From assembly GCA_936931335.1 (NCBI GenBank), contig CAKZIH010000220.1, forward strand, positions 1-31,307: 31,307 nucleotides of DNA. The letters run 5' to 3'. Each line of letters starts with the position of its first letter. Positions within the stretch are counted from its first letter, which is position 1. Source of the stretch: an uncultured Nostocoides sp. (GTDB lineage Bacteria > Actinomycetota > Actinomycetes > Actinomycetales > Dermatophilaceae). The notes under the pieces were generated by a model that worked only from the letters and a program-made list of their open reading frames with translations, was not told where the DNA came from and searched no databases. A program made the translations under genes and the position numbers. This document shows, one piece after another, positions 1 through 7,737 of the stretch.

Positions 1-309
1 GATCTGGACCCAGATCTGGTCCAACAACCCCACCGAACGCCTCAACCGGGAGATCCGCCGCCGCACCGACGCCGTGGGAATCTTCCCCACCCGCACCGCG
101 ATCGTCCGCCTCGTAGGCGCCGTCCTGGCCGAGCAGACCGACGAATGGGCCGAAGGACGCCGCTACCTCGGCCTCGAGGTCCTCGCCCGCTCCCGCATCA
201 CGATCGTGCCGCCAACAGACCCGGAGATCGGAACCGATGCCCTCCCAGCACTGACCGCCTAACCACAACAAGGAGAACGCAGCGCTACACCACTACCAGG
301 GACTTGACC
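1..309 (+). mobile_element. Right (3') part of an IS256-family insertion sequence
   Basis: The window opens inside a transposase gene of the IS256 type, which ends at 262. About 25 bp after its stop lies the stretch TACACCACTACCAGGGAC (286-303), followed by TTGACC. This resembles the outer inverted repeats of actinobacterial IS256 elements, so the element probably ends near 309. The left end is outside the window, so neither the inverted-repeat match nor a target duplication can be confirmed here. From about 310 to 531 I see no convincing gene, only a short open frame without family resemblance. Confidence 0.6.
2..262 (+). CDS. IS256-family transposase, C-terminal fragment (5' end off window)
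   Basis: This is the last 86 residues of a mutator-type (IS256/MULE) DDE transposase, which cuts and pastes the insertion sequence. The reading frame runs from base 2 without a start. It contains the family's C-terminal block IWSNNPTERLNREIRRRT followed by VGIFPTRTAIVRLVGA and a GRRYL motif. The first of these includes the conserved N-x-x-E-R-x-N-x-E-I-[KR]-R-R-[TS] pattern just after the third catalytic acidic residue, which would lie upstream of the window. The frame ends in TAA. Whether the gene is full length cannot be judged. Confidence 0.85.
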   Translation: MWTQIWSNNPTERLNREIRRRTDAVGIFPTRTAIVRLVGAVLAEQTDEWAEGRRYLGLEVLARSRITIVPPTDPEIGTDALPALTA

Positions 310-519
310 GTCGCCAAGCGCCTGCGCAGGCTCGCCAGGCCTTCGGCAAGCTGCTGCAGTACGCCACTCGCTGACTCCTGCCCGGGGCTTACCACCCGCG
401 GGCGCGGGGTCAACTCAGCGTCAGGAGGTGGGCCCGCCACGGCGAAGCAGGCGCGCAGGTGCTTGTTGCAGCGTCGGCGGCGGGACCCGTTGGCATCCCG
501 AGGACTAACCACGGCTCCA

Positions 520-531
520 TACACTGAGCAG
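520..531 (+). promoter_or_regulatory. Candidate -10 element for a leaderless transcript of the LuxR-hydrolase gene
   Basis: TACACT at 520-525 fits the actinobacterial -10 consensus TANNNT. It lies six bases before the ATG at 532, which would place transcription initiation at or next to the start codon. No Shine-Dalgarno sequence precedes this ATG, consistent with leaderless translation. No good -35 hexamer is present at 16-18 bp spacing. Confidence 0.4.
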
Positions 532-1632
532 ATGACCACGGCCGCGGCCCTCCAGGCGTCCCAGCGGGTGCGCTTCTGCCGTTCGGCAGACGGGACGAGG
601 ATCGCGTATGCCGTGCACGGCCACGGCCCGCCGCTGCTGCTCGATGCGTGCTGGCTCAGCCACCTCGAGTACGACTGGCAAAGCCCGGTTTGGCGCCACT
701 ACCTGGTCGAATTGGGCCGAGTAGCGACCGTGGTGCGGTTCGACGAGCGCGGGCACGGCATGTCGGATCGCGATACGACCGATTTCAGTCTCGAGCGGCG
801 CATCGAAGACTTGGAGGCCGTCGCGGACAACGCGGGCCTCGGCCGGTTCGCGCTGATGGCGATGGCCCAGGGCGGCCCGGTGGCCCTGCACTTCGTGCAC
901 CGTCACCCCGACCGGGTGGCGAGGCTCATTTGCGCAAGTACCTACGCCGCGTCATTACGACATGTGACCGACGATGACCGGGCTCTGGAGGACGCGTTCC
1001 AGGCGATGATCCGCGCCGGCTGGGATCGTGCCGACCCGCTCTTTCGCCGGGTATTCACGTCGATGATGATCCCCGATGCTACCGAGGAGCAGATGGCCTG
1101 GCTCGACGAACTGCACCAGCGCTCGGCGTCCGCACGCACGGCATATGCATCACGGGTGGAGAGGGGACGCGCGGATGCGACCGGAGTCCTTGCCGATCTC
1201 AGCGTCCCGACCCTCGTCATCCACTCCCGGCACGAGCGGATGAACGACTTCGAGCACGGACGATTCCTCGCGGCCGCTATTCGTGACGCGCGGCTGGTGC
1301 CCCTCGACAGCCGAAACCACATCCTCTTGGAGGACGAGCCGGCCTGGCCGGTCTTCGTCCGTGAGGTGACAGCCTTCCTCGCCGAGGATTCCACCGTGGA
1401 GACGGGCCTCTCCCGCGACGATCTGCGCTCCTTGTCGGCTCGCGAGATGGAGGTGCTTCGTCTGGTCGCGCACGGGCAGGACAACTCCACGATCGCCGCC
1501 GAATTGCACCTCAGCATCCGCACCGTCGAGCGCCACTTGCAGCGGACCTACGCAAAGCTCGGACTGTCCGGTCCGTCCGCCCGCGCTGGAGCCGTGGCAC
1601 GTCTGCTTGGCTCCCGGCCGACTGCGCGCTGA
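532..1632 (+). CDS. Alpha/beta-hydrolase-fold LuxR-type transcriptional regulator
   Basis: A 366-residue protein with an N-terminal alpha/beta-hydrolase fold (about residues 10-285) and a C-terminal LuxR/GerE helix-turn-helix (about 300-362: LSAREMEVLRLVAHG, then IRTVERHLQRTYAKLGLSG). The hydrolase part keeps the strand after the core (VVRFDERGHGMSD) and the terminal His segment (RNHILLEDEP). At the nucleophile elbow, where relatives carry G-x-S-x-G-G, it reads A-M-A-Q-G-G (A110-G115), so the catalytic serine is Ala112. It is therefore more likely a ligand-sensing domain than an active esterase. The frame is open back to 145, but that extension has no family resemblance; ATG 532 was chosen because of the -10 element just before it. 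It may control the DsrE and AhpD-like genes downstream. Confidence 0.8.
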   Translation: MTTAAALQASQRVRFCRSADGTRIAYAVHGHGPPLLLDACWLSHLEYDWQSPVWRHYLVELGRVATVVRFDERGHGMSDRDTTDFSLERRIEDLEAVADNAGLGRFALMAMAQGGPVALHFVHRHPDRVARLICASTYAASLRHVTDDDRALEDAFQAMIRAGWDRADPLFRRVFTSMMIPDATEEQMAWLDELHQRSASARTAYASRVERGRADATGVLADLSVPTLVIHSRHERMNDFEHGRFLAAAIRDARLVPLDSRNHILLEDEPAWPVFVREVTAFLAEDSTVETGLSRDDLRSLSAREMEVLRLVAHGQDNSTIAAELHLSIRTVERHLQRTYAKLGLSGPSARAGAVARLLGSRPTAR

Positions 1633-1754
1633 CCGGCGTCGCGGCTCACGGCCGCGACCCCAGGTTGGGTGCTGGCGCCCTATGTCGACCGCCGAACACC
1701 GGCCTACCGTCACAGATACGGACTCGGGGATTCATCACACGGCAGGAGCGCGGC

Positions 1755-2117
1755 ATGACCAAGGCAGCCATCAGCCTCACGACCGGTCTCGAGGACCCCG
1801 AGAAGGTCACCGTCGCCTTGCTCGTCGCCGTCGGTGCCGCCGAATCGGGCCGACCGACCCTGATCTTCCTCACCAAGGAAGCCGTGCGCCTCGCCATTCC
1901 CGGTCATGCCCGAGCAGTCGCCTGCGAGGGCTGTCCGCCGCTGGACACCCTGATGCAGCGGTATGCAGCCGCCGGAGGCACGCTGATTGCGTGCGGAATC
2001 TGCGTGGATGCCAAAGGAATTGACGGCGATGACCTGATCGCCAATGCGACCAAGGCAGGCTCGGTCCAGTTGTGGGAGTGGATCGGCGACGACGCCGCGA
2101 CCACCTTCAGCTTCTGA
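1755..2117 (+). CDS. DsrE/DsrF-like small cytoplasmic protein
   Basis: A 120-residue protein starting at ATG 1755, with a purine-rich CAGGAG six bases upstream. The pattern is typical of DsrE-like (YchN fold) proteins: an N-terminal beta strand, VTVALLVAVGAAESGRPTLI, then FLTKEAVRLAIPG, a conserved CEGCPPLDTLMQRY segment and a final strand with ACGICVDAKGI. Four cysteines sit in two C-x2-C pairs, CEGC and CGIC, reminiscent of sulfur-carrier or redox roles in this superfamily. The exact substrate cannot be inferred. It is followed after 17 bp by the AhpD-like gene, so the two are probably co-transcribed. Confidence 0.75.
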   Translation: MTKAAISLTTGLEDPEKVTVALLVAVGAAESGRPTLIFLTKEAVRLAIPGHARAVACEGCPPLDTLMQRYAAAGGTLIACGICVDAKGIDGDDLIANATKAGSVQLWEWIGDDAATTFSF

Positions 2118-2134
2118 GCTCCGGAGACGGTGCC

Positions 2135-2710
2135 GTGTTCATTTCGACCAGTCCGACCGCGGACAGCGAGCCCGCCTTTGCGGCCTATGTGGACAGTCAG
2201 CGCGGATTCTGGGGCTTCGTGCCCGATTACACCGGCTGCTTCGCGAACCAACCCGATATTGCGACCGCGTGGATCGCCCTCGCAGCGGCGGTGCGAGCGA
2301 CCATGGATCGGCGGCGGTTCGAGCTGGTCACCATCGCGGCGGCGCGGGCGCGGGGCTCGGCGTATTGCACTGCCGCGCACGCGAAGATGCTCCAAGAGGT
2401 CTGCGACGACGAGGCGACACTGCGCGGGCTCGCTGCGGACCCGAGCGGCGGTCAGTTGTCCCCCGTCGACGCCGCCATCTATCGATTCGCGGTCAAGGTG
2501 GCGACCGCTCCGGGGTCGGTGACCCACTCGGAGATCGAGGAGCTACGCGCGCTCGGTCTGGCCGACGCCGAGATCGCGAGCATTACGTATGCCGTGGGCG
2601 TGCGTCTGTTTTTCACCACCGTTCTCGACGCGCTCGGGGCTCAACTCGATCCCGAGATCGTGGCGGGATTCGATGAGGAGTTCCTCGCCTTCGTGACCGG
2701 GGCCCGTTGA
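2135..2710 (+). CDS. Carboxymuconolactone decarboxylase / AhpD-like family protein
   Basis: A 191-residue all-helical protein of the CMD/AhpD superfamily. The start is GTG 2135, eight bases after GGAG; no ATG fits. Residues 1-35 contain RGFWGFVPDYTG, and the core helix reads ELVTIAAARARGSAYCTAAHAKML. AhpD enzymes have C-x-x-C followed by a His. Here the first cysteine is replaced by serine (S-A-Y-C-x3-H), as in many non-AhpD CMD proteins, so a full disulfide alkyl-hydroperoxidase cycle is unlikely without a partner thiol. The 17-bp gap after the DsrE-like gene suggests one operon and a shared redox or stress role, which is inference. Confidence 0.75.
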   Translation: MFISTSPTADSEPAFAAYVDSQRGFWGFVPDYTGCFANQPDIATAWIALAAAVRATMDRRRFELVTIAAARARGSAYCTAAHAKMLQEVCDDEATLRGLAADPSGGQLSPVDAAIYRFAVKVATAPGSVTHSEIEELRALGLADAEIASITYAVGVRLFFTTVLDALGAQLDPEIVAGFDEEFLAFVTGAR

Positions 2711-2719
2711 CGAACGGGC
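2702..2719 (+). terminator. Hairpin overlapping the stop of the AhpD-like gene
   Basis: GCCCGTT and AACGGGC form a perfect 7-bp stem around a GACG loop, with the gene's TGA in the 5' arm and loop. No T-run follows, so it would be a weak or factor-assisted terminator at best. The remaining bases to 2908, between two convergent genes, show no gene I can support. Confidence 0.35.
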
Positions 2720-2908
2720 ACGACAGATAGCACCAAGGTCGACTCGCGGTGCCTGCCGTTCCGTCCAGTGCGGCCCGAGGGTCGGTCCTCCCGAGGTGGC
2801 TGGGCTTCGACCCCCACGGCGCCGGGACTGCGGTGCAGGATTCATTTCGTCGGCGCCATCCCAGCAACTGCTCCGCCCGCCATCGGACAATCGAAGCCGA
2901 CGGCGACC

Positions 2909-3466
2909 TCACACAGCCCGTCGGTAGTGCATCGCGACCGCGCCATTGCTGAACTGCTCCGCCGAGATCAACTCGAGGCCGCGAGTGCTAGGGAGGCCAC
3001 CGGCATACAGCGTCGGGCCGTGGCCCGCGATCCGGGGGTGCACCAGGAATTTGTACTCGTCGATGAGATTCAGCCGGTCCAACTGGTTGGCCAAGGACGC
3101 GCTGCCGAGGAGCACCCCGTGCGGAGTGGTGCGTTTGAGCTCCCGCACCGCCGCACCCAGGTCACCGGTCACGTGGTGGCTATTGGTCCAGGGGAAGTCG
3201 GTGCGGGTGGTGGACACGACATACTTCGGCTTGGCGTCGATTTTAAGGGCCCACTCGCGCATCGCCGCGGGCGCATCCACGTCACCGCGCGCGACCGCCG
3301 GCCAATAGTCCTCCATCAGCTCGTATGTCGTGCGGCCCCACAACATCGCCCCGCTCTAGTCCAGGAGTCGAGTGAAGTGGGCATGCGTCTCGTCGTCGAC
3401 GATGCCCTCCTCGTGGTCGATGCAGCCGTCCAGGGTCACATTGATGCTGAACGTGAGCAGTCCCAT
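2909..3466 (-). pseudogene. RibD C-terminal / dihydrofolate-reductase-like protein with an in-frame TAG
   Basis: Read from ATG at 3466, the frame gives MGLLTFSINVTLDGCIDHE and continues to FTRLLD. It then meets TAG (3356-3358) and resumes in the same frame as SGAMLWGRTTYELMEDYWP, running to a normal stop at 2909. The two halves together make the usual length (about 185 residues) of the RibD-C/DHFR-like reductases, which use NADPH to reduce pterin-like or other substrates. The GAMLWGRTTYE and GSASLANQLD blocks match the nucleotide-binding face. Only the single stop breaks it, so this is a recent nonsense mutation, a base-call error or a read-through site. A shorter product from ATG 3346 would lack the first two strands and is unlikely to fold. 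It follows the TPR gene by 40 bp on the same strand. Confidence 0.75.
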
Positions 3467-3506
3467 GCACCGACTTTAGGGGTCGGACCAGCGGACGCGC
3501 GTGGAC

Positions 3507-3872
3507 TCAGTCGCGGCGGGACACGTCGACACCGAGCGCATCGGCCATACGTTCCGCGGCGTCGGCTTCCTCGGTGCGGCCGGCGCGGCGGAGGGAGCGG
3601 ACGAGCAGGAGCACGGCATACGCATTGCCTGGATCGCCCTTGAGGATCTCGCGCGCGGTCTCGGCGGCCCGCGTCAGTTGAGCGGAGTGAAAATAGCTGC
3701 GCGCCAGGAGTTCTCGCGCTTCGCCAGTGCCGGGTTCGGAGCCGAAGTGCGCCAGCAGATACTCCAGCGCCTGGCCCGCCTCGACATAGTCGCGAGCGTC
3801 GAAGAGTTGCTGCGCCCACTGATAGATCGCATAGGGCTCCCGCGCTGGTAGCCGCTCCTCGATCGAACTCAT
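3507..3872 (-). CDS. Small tetratricopeptide-repeat protein
   Basis: A 121-residue soluble protein of about three TPR-like helix pairs: YAIYQWAQQLFDARDYVEAGQALEYLL, then ARELLARSYFHSAQLTRAAETAREIL, then NAYAVLLLVRSLRRAGRTEEADAAERMA. The ATG at 3872 is preceded by a purine-rich ribosome-binding site (GGGGAAGGGG). TPR proteins scaffold protein-protein contacts, but the partner is unknown. It lies 162 bp downstream of the narK pair on the same strand and upstream of the broken RibD-like gene. Confidence 0.75.
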   Translation of the reverse strand: MSSIEERLPAREPYAIYQWAQQLFDARDYVEAGQALEYLLAHFGSEPGTGEARELLARSYFHSAQLTRAAETAREILKGDPGNAYAVLLLVRSLRRAGRTEEADAAERMADALGVDVSRRD

Positions 3873-4034
3873 GCCTGCCCCTTCCCCGAGCCAGCGCCTG
3901 CGCCCGGTCGCTCGGCGCGCCGGACGCCCCAGTCCGCCGCTCCTGCCAGCCTCTCATCCCGGCCGGGCGCCGGCGGTCAGAGGCGGGTGGCAGGCGGCGG
4001 ACGGGGCGGATCCGGCCGCACCCCACGGGGAGGG

Positions 4035-5429
4035 TCAGCTGGGCTTAGGGGCTCCCGGCCGGGCATAGCGCAGCCAGATCAGGATGGTGCACATCATCGC
4101 CCAGGCGACGCCGATCCAATAGAAGGTGGTCGGGCCGAAGGTGGTGACCCCGACCCCGAAGAAGAACGGCCCGAAAGCCGCGATCGCCGAGGTCCAGCCG
4201 ATCACCCCACCGGCCTGCCGGCGCTCGAAGATCATCGGCATCTGCTTGAAGGTCGAGGCATTGCCGATCCCGGAGAAGAGGAAGATCGCCAGCATCCCCC
4301 ACAGGAAGTGGTTGAAGTCGCCCTTGAGCGCCGCCGCCGAGGAGTAGTCGGGGGTCAGCGCCGGGATCGTATAGATGATCGAGGCGATCAGTCCGATGCC
4401 GGAGACCAGCGACCAGCGCGCGCCGCCCATCCGGTCGGTCAGCGGGGAGAAGAGCACCCGGGCGCCGGCGCCGATCAACGGGCCGAGGAAGACATATTTC
4501 ACCGGGTCGGGCACGGCATAGCCGTCGATGAGTAGCTTGGCCGCGGCGCCGGTGCCGGAGATCACCTGCTCATTGCCGGAGCCGAAGAGGTTGGACATCA
4601 GCAGGCCGAACTGCGCCGCGAGCCCCGAGAAGGTGCCGAAGGTCATGATGTAGATCAGCGTCATCAACCAGGTGTCCTGGTTGGCGAAGATGTCGAACTG
4701 CTGCTTGATATTGGCCTTGACCGGCACCGACTTGAGCATCGTCCAGGCGAGCACCGCGCCGATGACCATCAGCGGGATCCAGACGAAGGCGGCGTTCTGG
4801 TACCACACCGTCTTGTCCGGCTTGCCCGGCGTCTTCAGCAGCTGCGACCCACCGAAGATCGCCAGGCCCGACATGGCAATCAGGTATGGCGTGAGCAACT
4901 GCACCACGGACACCCCGAAGTTCCCCAGTCCCGCCTGCAACCCCAGCGCGGTGCCCTGCATCCGGCGCGGGAAGAAGAACGAGGTGGAGGGCATGAAGCC
5001 GGAGAAGACACCACCGCCGATGCCGGCGAGGAAGGCGAGGACCATCAGCTCCCAATAGGGCGCGGTCGGATGCTGCACGCGCACCCCCCAGCCGAGCGTC
5101 GAGGCGACGAGCAGCAGGGTGGACAGCGAGACCATCTTGCGGGTGCCCATGATCGGCGGCAGCACCATCCATAGCAGCCGGAAGATCCCGGCGGCCAGGC
5201 CGGGCATGGCGGCCATCCAATAGAGCTGGCTCTTGCTCCAGCCATACCCCAGCGCATTGAGCTTGGGGATGATCGCGCTCGGCAAATACCAGGCGATGAA
5301 GGCAAGGGTCAGGCAGAAGGTTGTGATCCACAGGGTGCGCCAGGCGAGGCCCTTGTCCCAGCGGGCCTCATCCTCCGGATCCCACGCCTGCAGCCATTCG
5401 CCGCTGCTGCGGGTTGCCGTCGTACTCAT
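4035..5429 (-). CDS. narK: NarK-type (NarK2-like) nitrate/nitrite MFS transporter
   Basis: A 464-residue, 12-helix major-facilitator protein of the nitrate/nitrite porter family, placed in the cytoplasmic membrane. The first nitrate signature reads FFFPRRMQGTALGLQAGLGN followed by FGVSV, as in E. coli NarK and the NarK2 group, which exchange nitrate for nitrite. A second conserved block is GIGNASTFKQMPMIF. Arginines are present at both expected pore positions (AGIFRLLW and GAGARVLFSPL). ATG 5429 was chosen because AAGGAG lies six bases upstream; the frame stays open further but that part overlaps the preceding narK. It has an unusually long soluble N-terminus (WLQAWDPEDEARWDKG) before helix 1. 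It is transcribed second, 17 bp after the other transporter gene. Confidence 0.9.
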   Translation of the reverse strand: MSTTATRSSGEWLQAWDPEDEARWDKGLAWRTLWITTFCLTLAFIAWYLPSAIIPKLNALGYGWSKSQLYWMAAMPGLAAGIFRLLWMVLPPIMGTRKMVSLSTLLLVASTLGWGVRVQHPTAPYWELMVLAFLAGIGGGVFSGFMPSTSFFFPRRMQGTALGLQAGLGNFGVSVVQLLTPYLIAMSGLAIFGGSQLLKTPGKPDKTVWYQNAAFVWIPLMVIGAVLAWTMLKSVPVKANIKQQFDIFANQDTWLMTLIYIMTFGTFSGLAAQFGLLMSNLFGSGNEQVISGTGAAAKLLIDGYAVPDPVKYVFLGPLIGAGARVLFSPLTDRMGGARWSLVSGIGLIASIIYTIPALTPDYSSAAALKGDFNHFLWGMLAIFLFSGIGNASTFKQMPMIFERRQAGGVIGWTSAIAAFGPFFFGVGVTTFGPTTFYWIGVAWAMMCTILIWLRYARPGAPKPS

Positions 5430-5446
5430 CGAATCTCCTTGCGGTC

Positions 5447-6775
5447 TCATGGGGTGGGCGCCGGGCTCTCGATATGACGGGCGAGCTCGGGGGTCTGCTG
5501 GTGGAGCATGTGGACGACGGTCCAGTGCATCCACAGCGCACAGATCGCGGTCAGCAGGAAGAGCACGAAGAAGGTCGAGGAGGGGAAGCCGGACCACACC
5601 TTCGTGTAGGCGAACAATGGCGGCAGCACGAAGCCGCCGAGCCCGCCGAACATTCCGACCAGGCCGCCGACGGAGCCGACATTGTCGGGGAAGTACTCCG
5701 GGATGTGCTTGTAGACCGCGGCCTTGCCGACGCCCATGGCACACCCGAGCAGGAAGACGATGATCGCGAACGGGATCAGACCCATCGCATAGGCGAGGTG
5801 CTCGCTCTGGCTGCCGTCGGGGTGGGTGATGACGAGATGCCCGTTGGGCATCATCAGGATTCCCGTGGTCAGCAGCATCACGCCGAAGGTCCAATACATC
5901 ACCCGCCGCGCGCCCCAGCGGTCGGAGATGGCGCCGCCGAGGGGACGCAGCAGGGACGCCGGGAAGATGAAGGTCGCCGTCAACAGCGCCGCCTCTCGCA
6001 GGCTGACGCCGAAGTTGTCGATGTAGTACTTCGGCAGCCAGGCGGAGAGCGCGACATAGGCACCGAAGACGGCGGCGTAATAAAGGCTGAACCGCCAGAC
6101 CCGGATGTGCCGCAACGGCGCCAACATCTCGCGCATGGACTTGCCCGCCCCGGCGGCCCGGTCGTGACGCGGGACGATGACCAGCGTCAGGGCCGCGACC
6201 ACGACCAGCGCGACCGAATAGATGGCCGGGAAGATCCGCCAGCCGCCCTTGAAGATTCCGAAGTAGACGTGCCCCGCGGTCCCCGCAATCAGCGAGGGGA
6301 CCAGGACGACGAGCAGCTTGGTGACCGAGGCGCCGACATTGCCCGCGCCGAAGAGACCGAGCGCAAAACCCTGGCGGTCCTTGGGGAACCACGCCGCATT
6401 CCAGGCGACCCCGACGCTGAACAGGTTGCCCGCGAAGCCGACGAGGAAGGCGAGGACGAGCAGGGCGCCATACGAACCGACCTGGCTGAGGAAGAAGCAC
6501 GGGATCGCGGTCAGCAGCAGCATCGCGATGGTGACCACGCGCCCGCCGACCCGGTCGGTGAGCATCCCCGCGGGCAGCCGCCACAGCGAGCCGTTGAGCA
6601 CCGCGACCGCGCTGACCCAGGCGAGTTGCGGGTCGGTCAGACCCAACTCCTTCTGGATCGGGACACCGAGGACGCCAAACATCAGCCACACCGCGAACAT
6701 GAGTGTGAAGGCGATGAACGACATCGTGAGAACGCGGTTCCGGCCGTCTCCGGTCCCCGCGGGGGCAGTGCTCAT
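5447..6775 (-). CDS. NasA/NarK1-type nitrate MFS transporter
   Basis: A 442-residue, 12-helix MFS protein of the nitrate/nitrite porter family but of a different subgroup from its neighbour. Its signature is WFPKDRQGFALGLFGAGNVG, followed by ASVTK. This fits the NarK1/NasA group, usually regarded as nitrate-proton symporters. Pore arginines occur in GSLWRLPAGM and SLLRPLGGAISDRWGARR. ATG 6775 follows AGGAGA at proper spacing. A start 57 bases upstream is possible but lacks a ribosome-binding site. It is the first gene of the leftward narK pair and diverges from the nar regulator. The arrangement resembles the fused NarK1-NarK2 of Paracoccus, here as separate genes. Confidence 0.88.
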   Translation of the reverse strand: MSTAPAGTGDGRNRVLTMSFIAFTLMFAVWLMFGVLGVPIQKELGLTDPQLAWVSAVAVLNGSLWRLPAGMLTDRVGGRVVTIAMLLLTAIPCFFLSQVGSYGALLVLAFLVGFAGNLFSVGVAWNAAWFPKDRQGFALGLFGAGNVGASVTKLLVVLVPSLIAGTAGHVYFGIFKGGWRIFPAIYSVALVVVAALTLVIVPRHDRAAGAGKSMREMLAPLRHIRVWRFSLYYAAVFGAYVALSAWLPKYYIDNFGVSLREAALLTATFIFPASLLRPLGGAISDRWGARRVMYWTFGVMLLTTGILMMPNGHLVITHPDGSQSEHLAYAMGLIPFAIIVFLLGCAMGVGKAAVYKHIPEYFPDNVGSVGGLVGMFGGLGGFVLPPLFAYTKVWSGFPSSTFFVLFLLTAICALWMHWTVVHMLHQQTPELARHIESPAPTP

Positions 6776-6966
6776 GGCTCTCCTGGGCGTGCTCGTCCCT
6801 TTTAGGGGATTCGATCCTTTTATCATCCGCAAGCGCGAGCGTACTCCTCTCTGGACCCCACCCTCGACCAGGTCCTGAATCGCGCATAAACCGCGACGTC
6901 AACGTCCAAAGCGGGTGTGGTTTGATGGGCGGAGCAAATCCGCTAAATCCGGTGAGAGGAGCCCGT
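6776..6966. promoter_or_regulatory. Divergent control region between the narK pair and the regulator-narGHJI operon
   Basis: This 191-bp region must hold promoters for both directions. Symmetric elements seen: GACGT-CA-ACGTC (6895-6906); GCGGA-GCAAA-TCCGC (6929-6943), overlapping a direct repeat of AAATCCG at 6936-6942 and 6945-6951 (9 bp apart); and CCC-CTAAAA-GGG on the minus strand near 6800-6811. The AAATCCG repeats lie just before the regulator's GAGAGGAG ribosome-binding site (6954-6961), a good place for autorepression. No canonical FNR box (TTGAT-N4-ATCAA) was found. Which element is the operator is inference. Confidence 0.5.
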
Positions 6967-7737
6967 ATGACGCCGCGTCGCCTCGCGTCGAATCCGGTCG
7001 ACCTCCTCGACTCGCCGGTCCGGCGTGCGCTCGTGGACACCCTCGCCACCGCCGCCCAAGCCGACCCCGACTATCGCGGGGCGACGGCCGCCGAGCTCGC
7101 GGTCGCCCGCGATCTGCATGTGACGACGGTCCGCTTCCACCTCGACCAGCTCGTCGCAGCCGGCATCCTGCGCTCGCACTTCGAGCGAACCGCCCGCGCC
7201 GGTCGCCCGAACAAGCTCTATTCCGTCGCTCCGGGGACGATCGACCCGTCGCGGGCATCGGATGCCGCGGCCTACCGCGCCTTGGCCGGCCTGCTCGCCT
7301 CGACATTCATCCGCGCCGCGTCCGGCGAACTCACCCCGGCCGAGGCGGGCCAGGAGTGGGCGCGCAAGCACGTGCCGCCGGTCACCTCCGGACCGGCCCG
7401 GACTCCCGGGCAATGGCTGGCCAAGCTCGGCCGGATGGTCGACGTCCTGCGCGGCTGGGGCTACACCCCTCAGGTCTCGACCGGCACCGACGGTCGGGAG
7501 GTCGCCGTCACCCTGGTCGACTGCCCCTTCCTCGACCTCGCCAAGGACAACCCCGCGGTCGTCTGCAATATCCACCGCGGACTGATCGTCGGGACCATGG
7601 CCCAACTCGGCGAGAGCGATGCCGAGGTGAGCCTCGAGCCCTTCGTCGAGCCGAATCGCTGCCTCGCCCACATCCGCACCCGCGCCTCCTTCAGCACCGC
7701 CGATCCCACCACCGACCCTCGAGGAGAACTCCCATGA
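6967..7737 (+). CDS. Winged-helix regulator with a C-terminal cysteine sensor domain, coupled to narG
   Basis: A 256-residue regulator. Residues 10-90 form an ArsR/DeoR-like winged helix (DLLDSPVRRALVDTLA, then DLHVTTVRFHLDQLVAAGIL, then the wing ARAGRPNKLYSV). The C-terminal half holds three cysteines, C186 (DCPFLDLA), C200 (VVCNIHRGL) and C232 (NRCLAHI), spaced C-x13-C-x31-C, with H203 close by. This layout recalls SufR-like Fe-S-binding repressors. ArnR, the repressor of narKGHJI in Corynebacterium, has a comparable role. ATG 6967 follows GAGAGGAG. Its TGA overlaps the narG ATG (ATGA at 7734-7737), so the two are translationally coupled. I infer an oxygen- or NO-sensing repressor of the nar genes that also controls itself. 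The cluster type and effector are not shown by sequence. Confidence 0.8.
   Translation: MTPRRLASNPVDLLDSPVRRALVDTLATAAQADPDYRGATAAELAVARDLHVTTVRFHLDQLVAAGILRSHFERTARAGRPNKLYSVAPGTIDPSRASDAAAYRALAGLLASTFIRAASGELTPAEAGQEWARKHVPPVTSGPARTPGQWLAKLGRMVDVLRGWGYTPQVSTGTDGREVAVTLVDCPFLDLAKDNPAVVCNIHRGLIVGTMAQLGESDAEVSLEPFVEPNRCLAHIRTRASFSTADPTTDPRGELP

Noticed and set aside
145..531. Upstream extension of the LuxR-hydrolase frame
   Set aside because: It overlaps the transposase end, has no family resemblance and is rich in Arg and Ser like a shadow frame.
2711..2908. Short open frames between the AhpD-like gene and the RibD-like pseudogene
   Set aside because: They lack ribosome-binding sites and coding-like codon use, and lie between convergent genes.
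5430..7049. Long N-terminal extension of the narK frame, giving a 1004-residue protein
   Set aside because: The extension lies antisense or out of phase over the other narK and the control region. A strong AAGGAG and ATG at 5429 define the real start.
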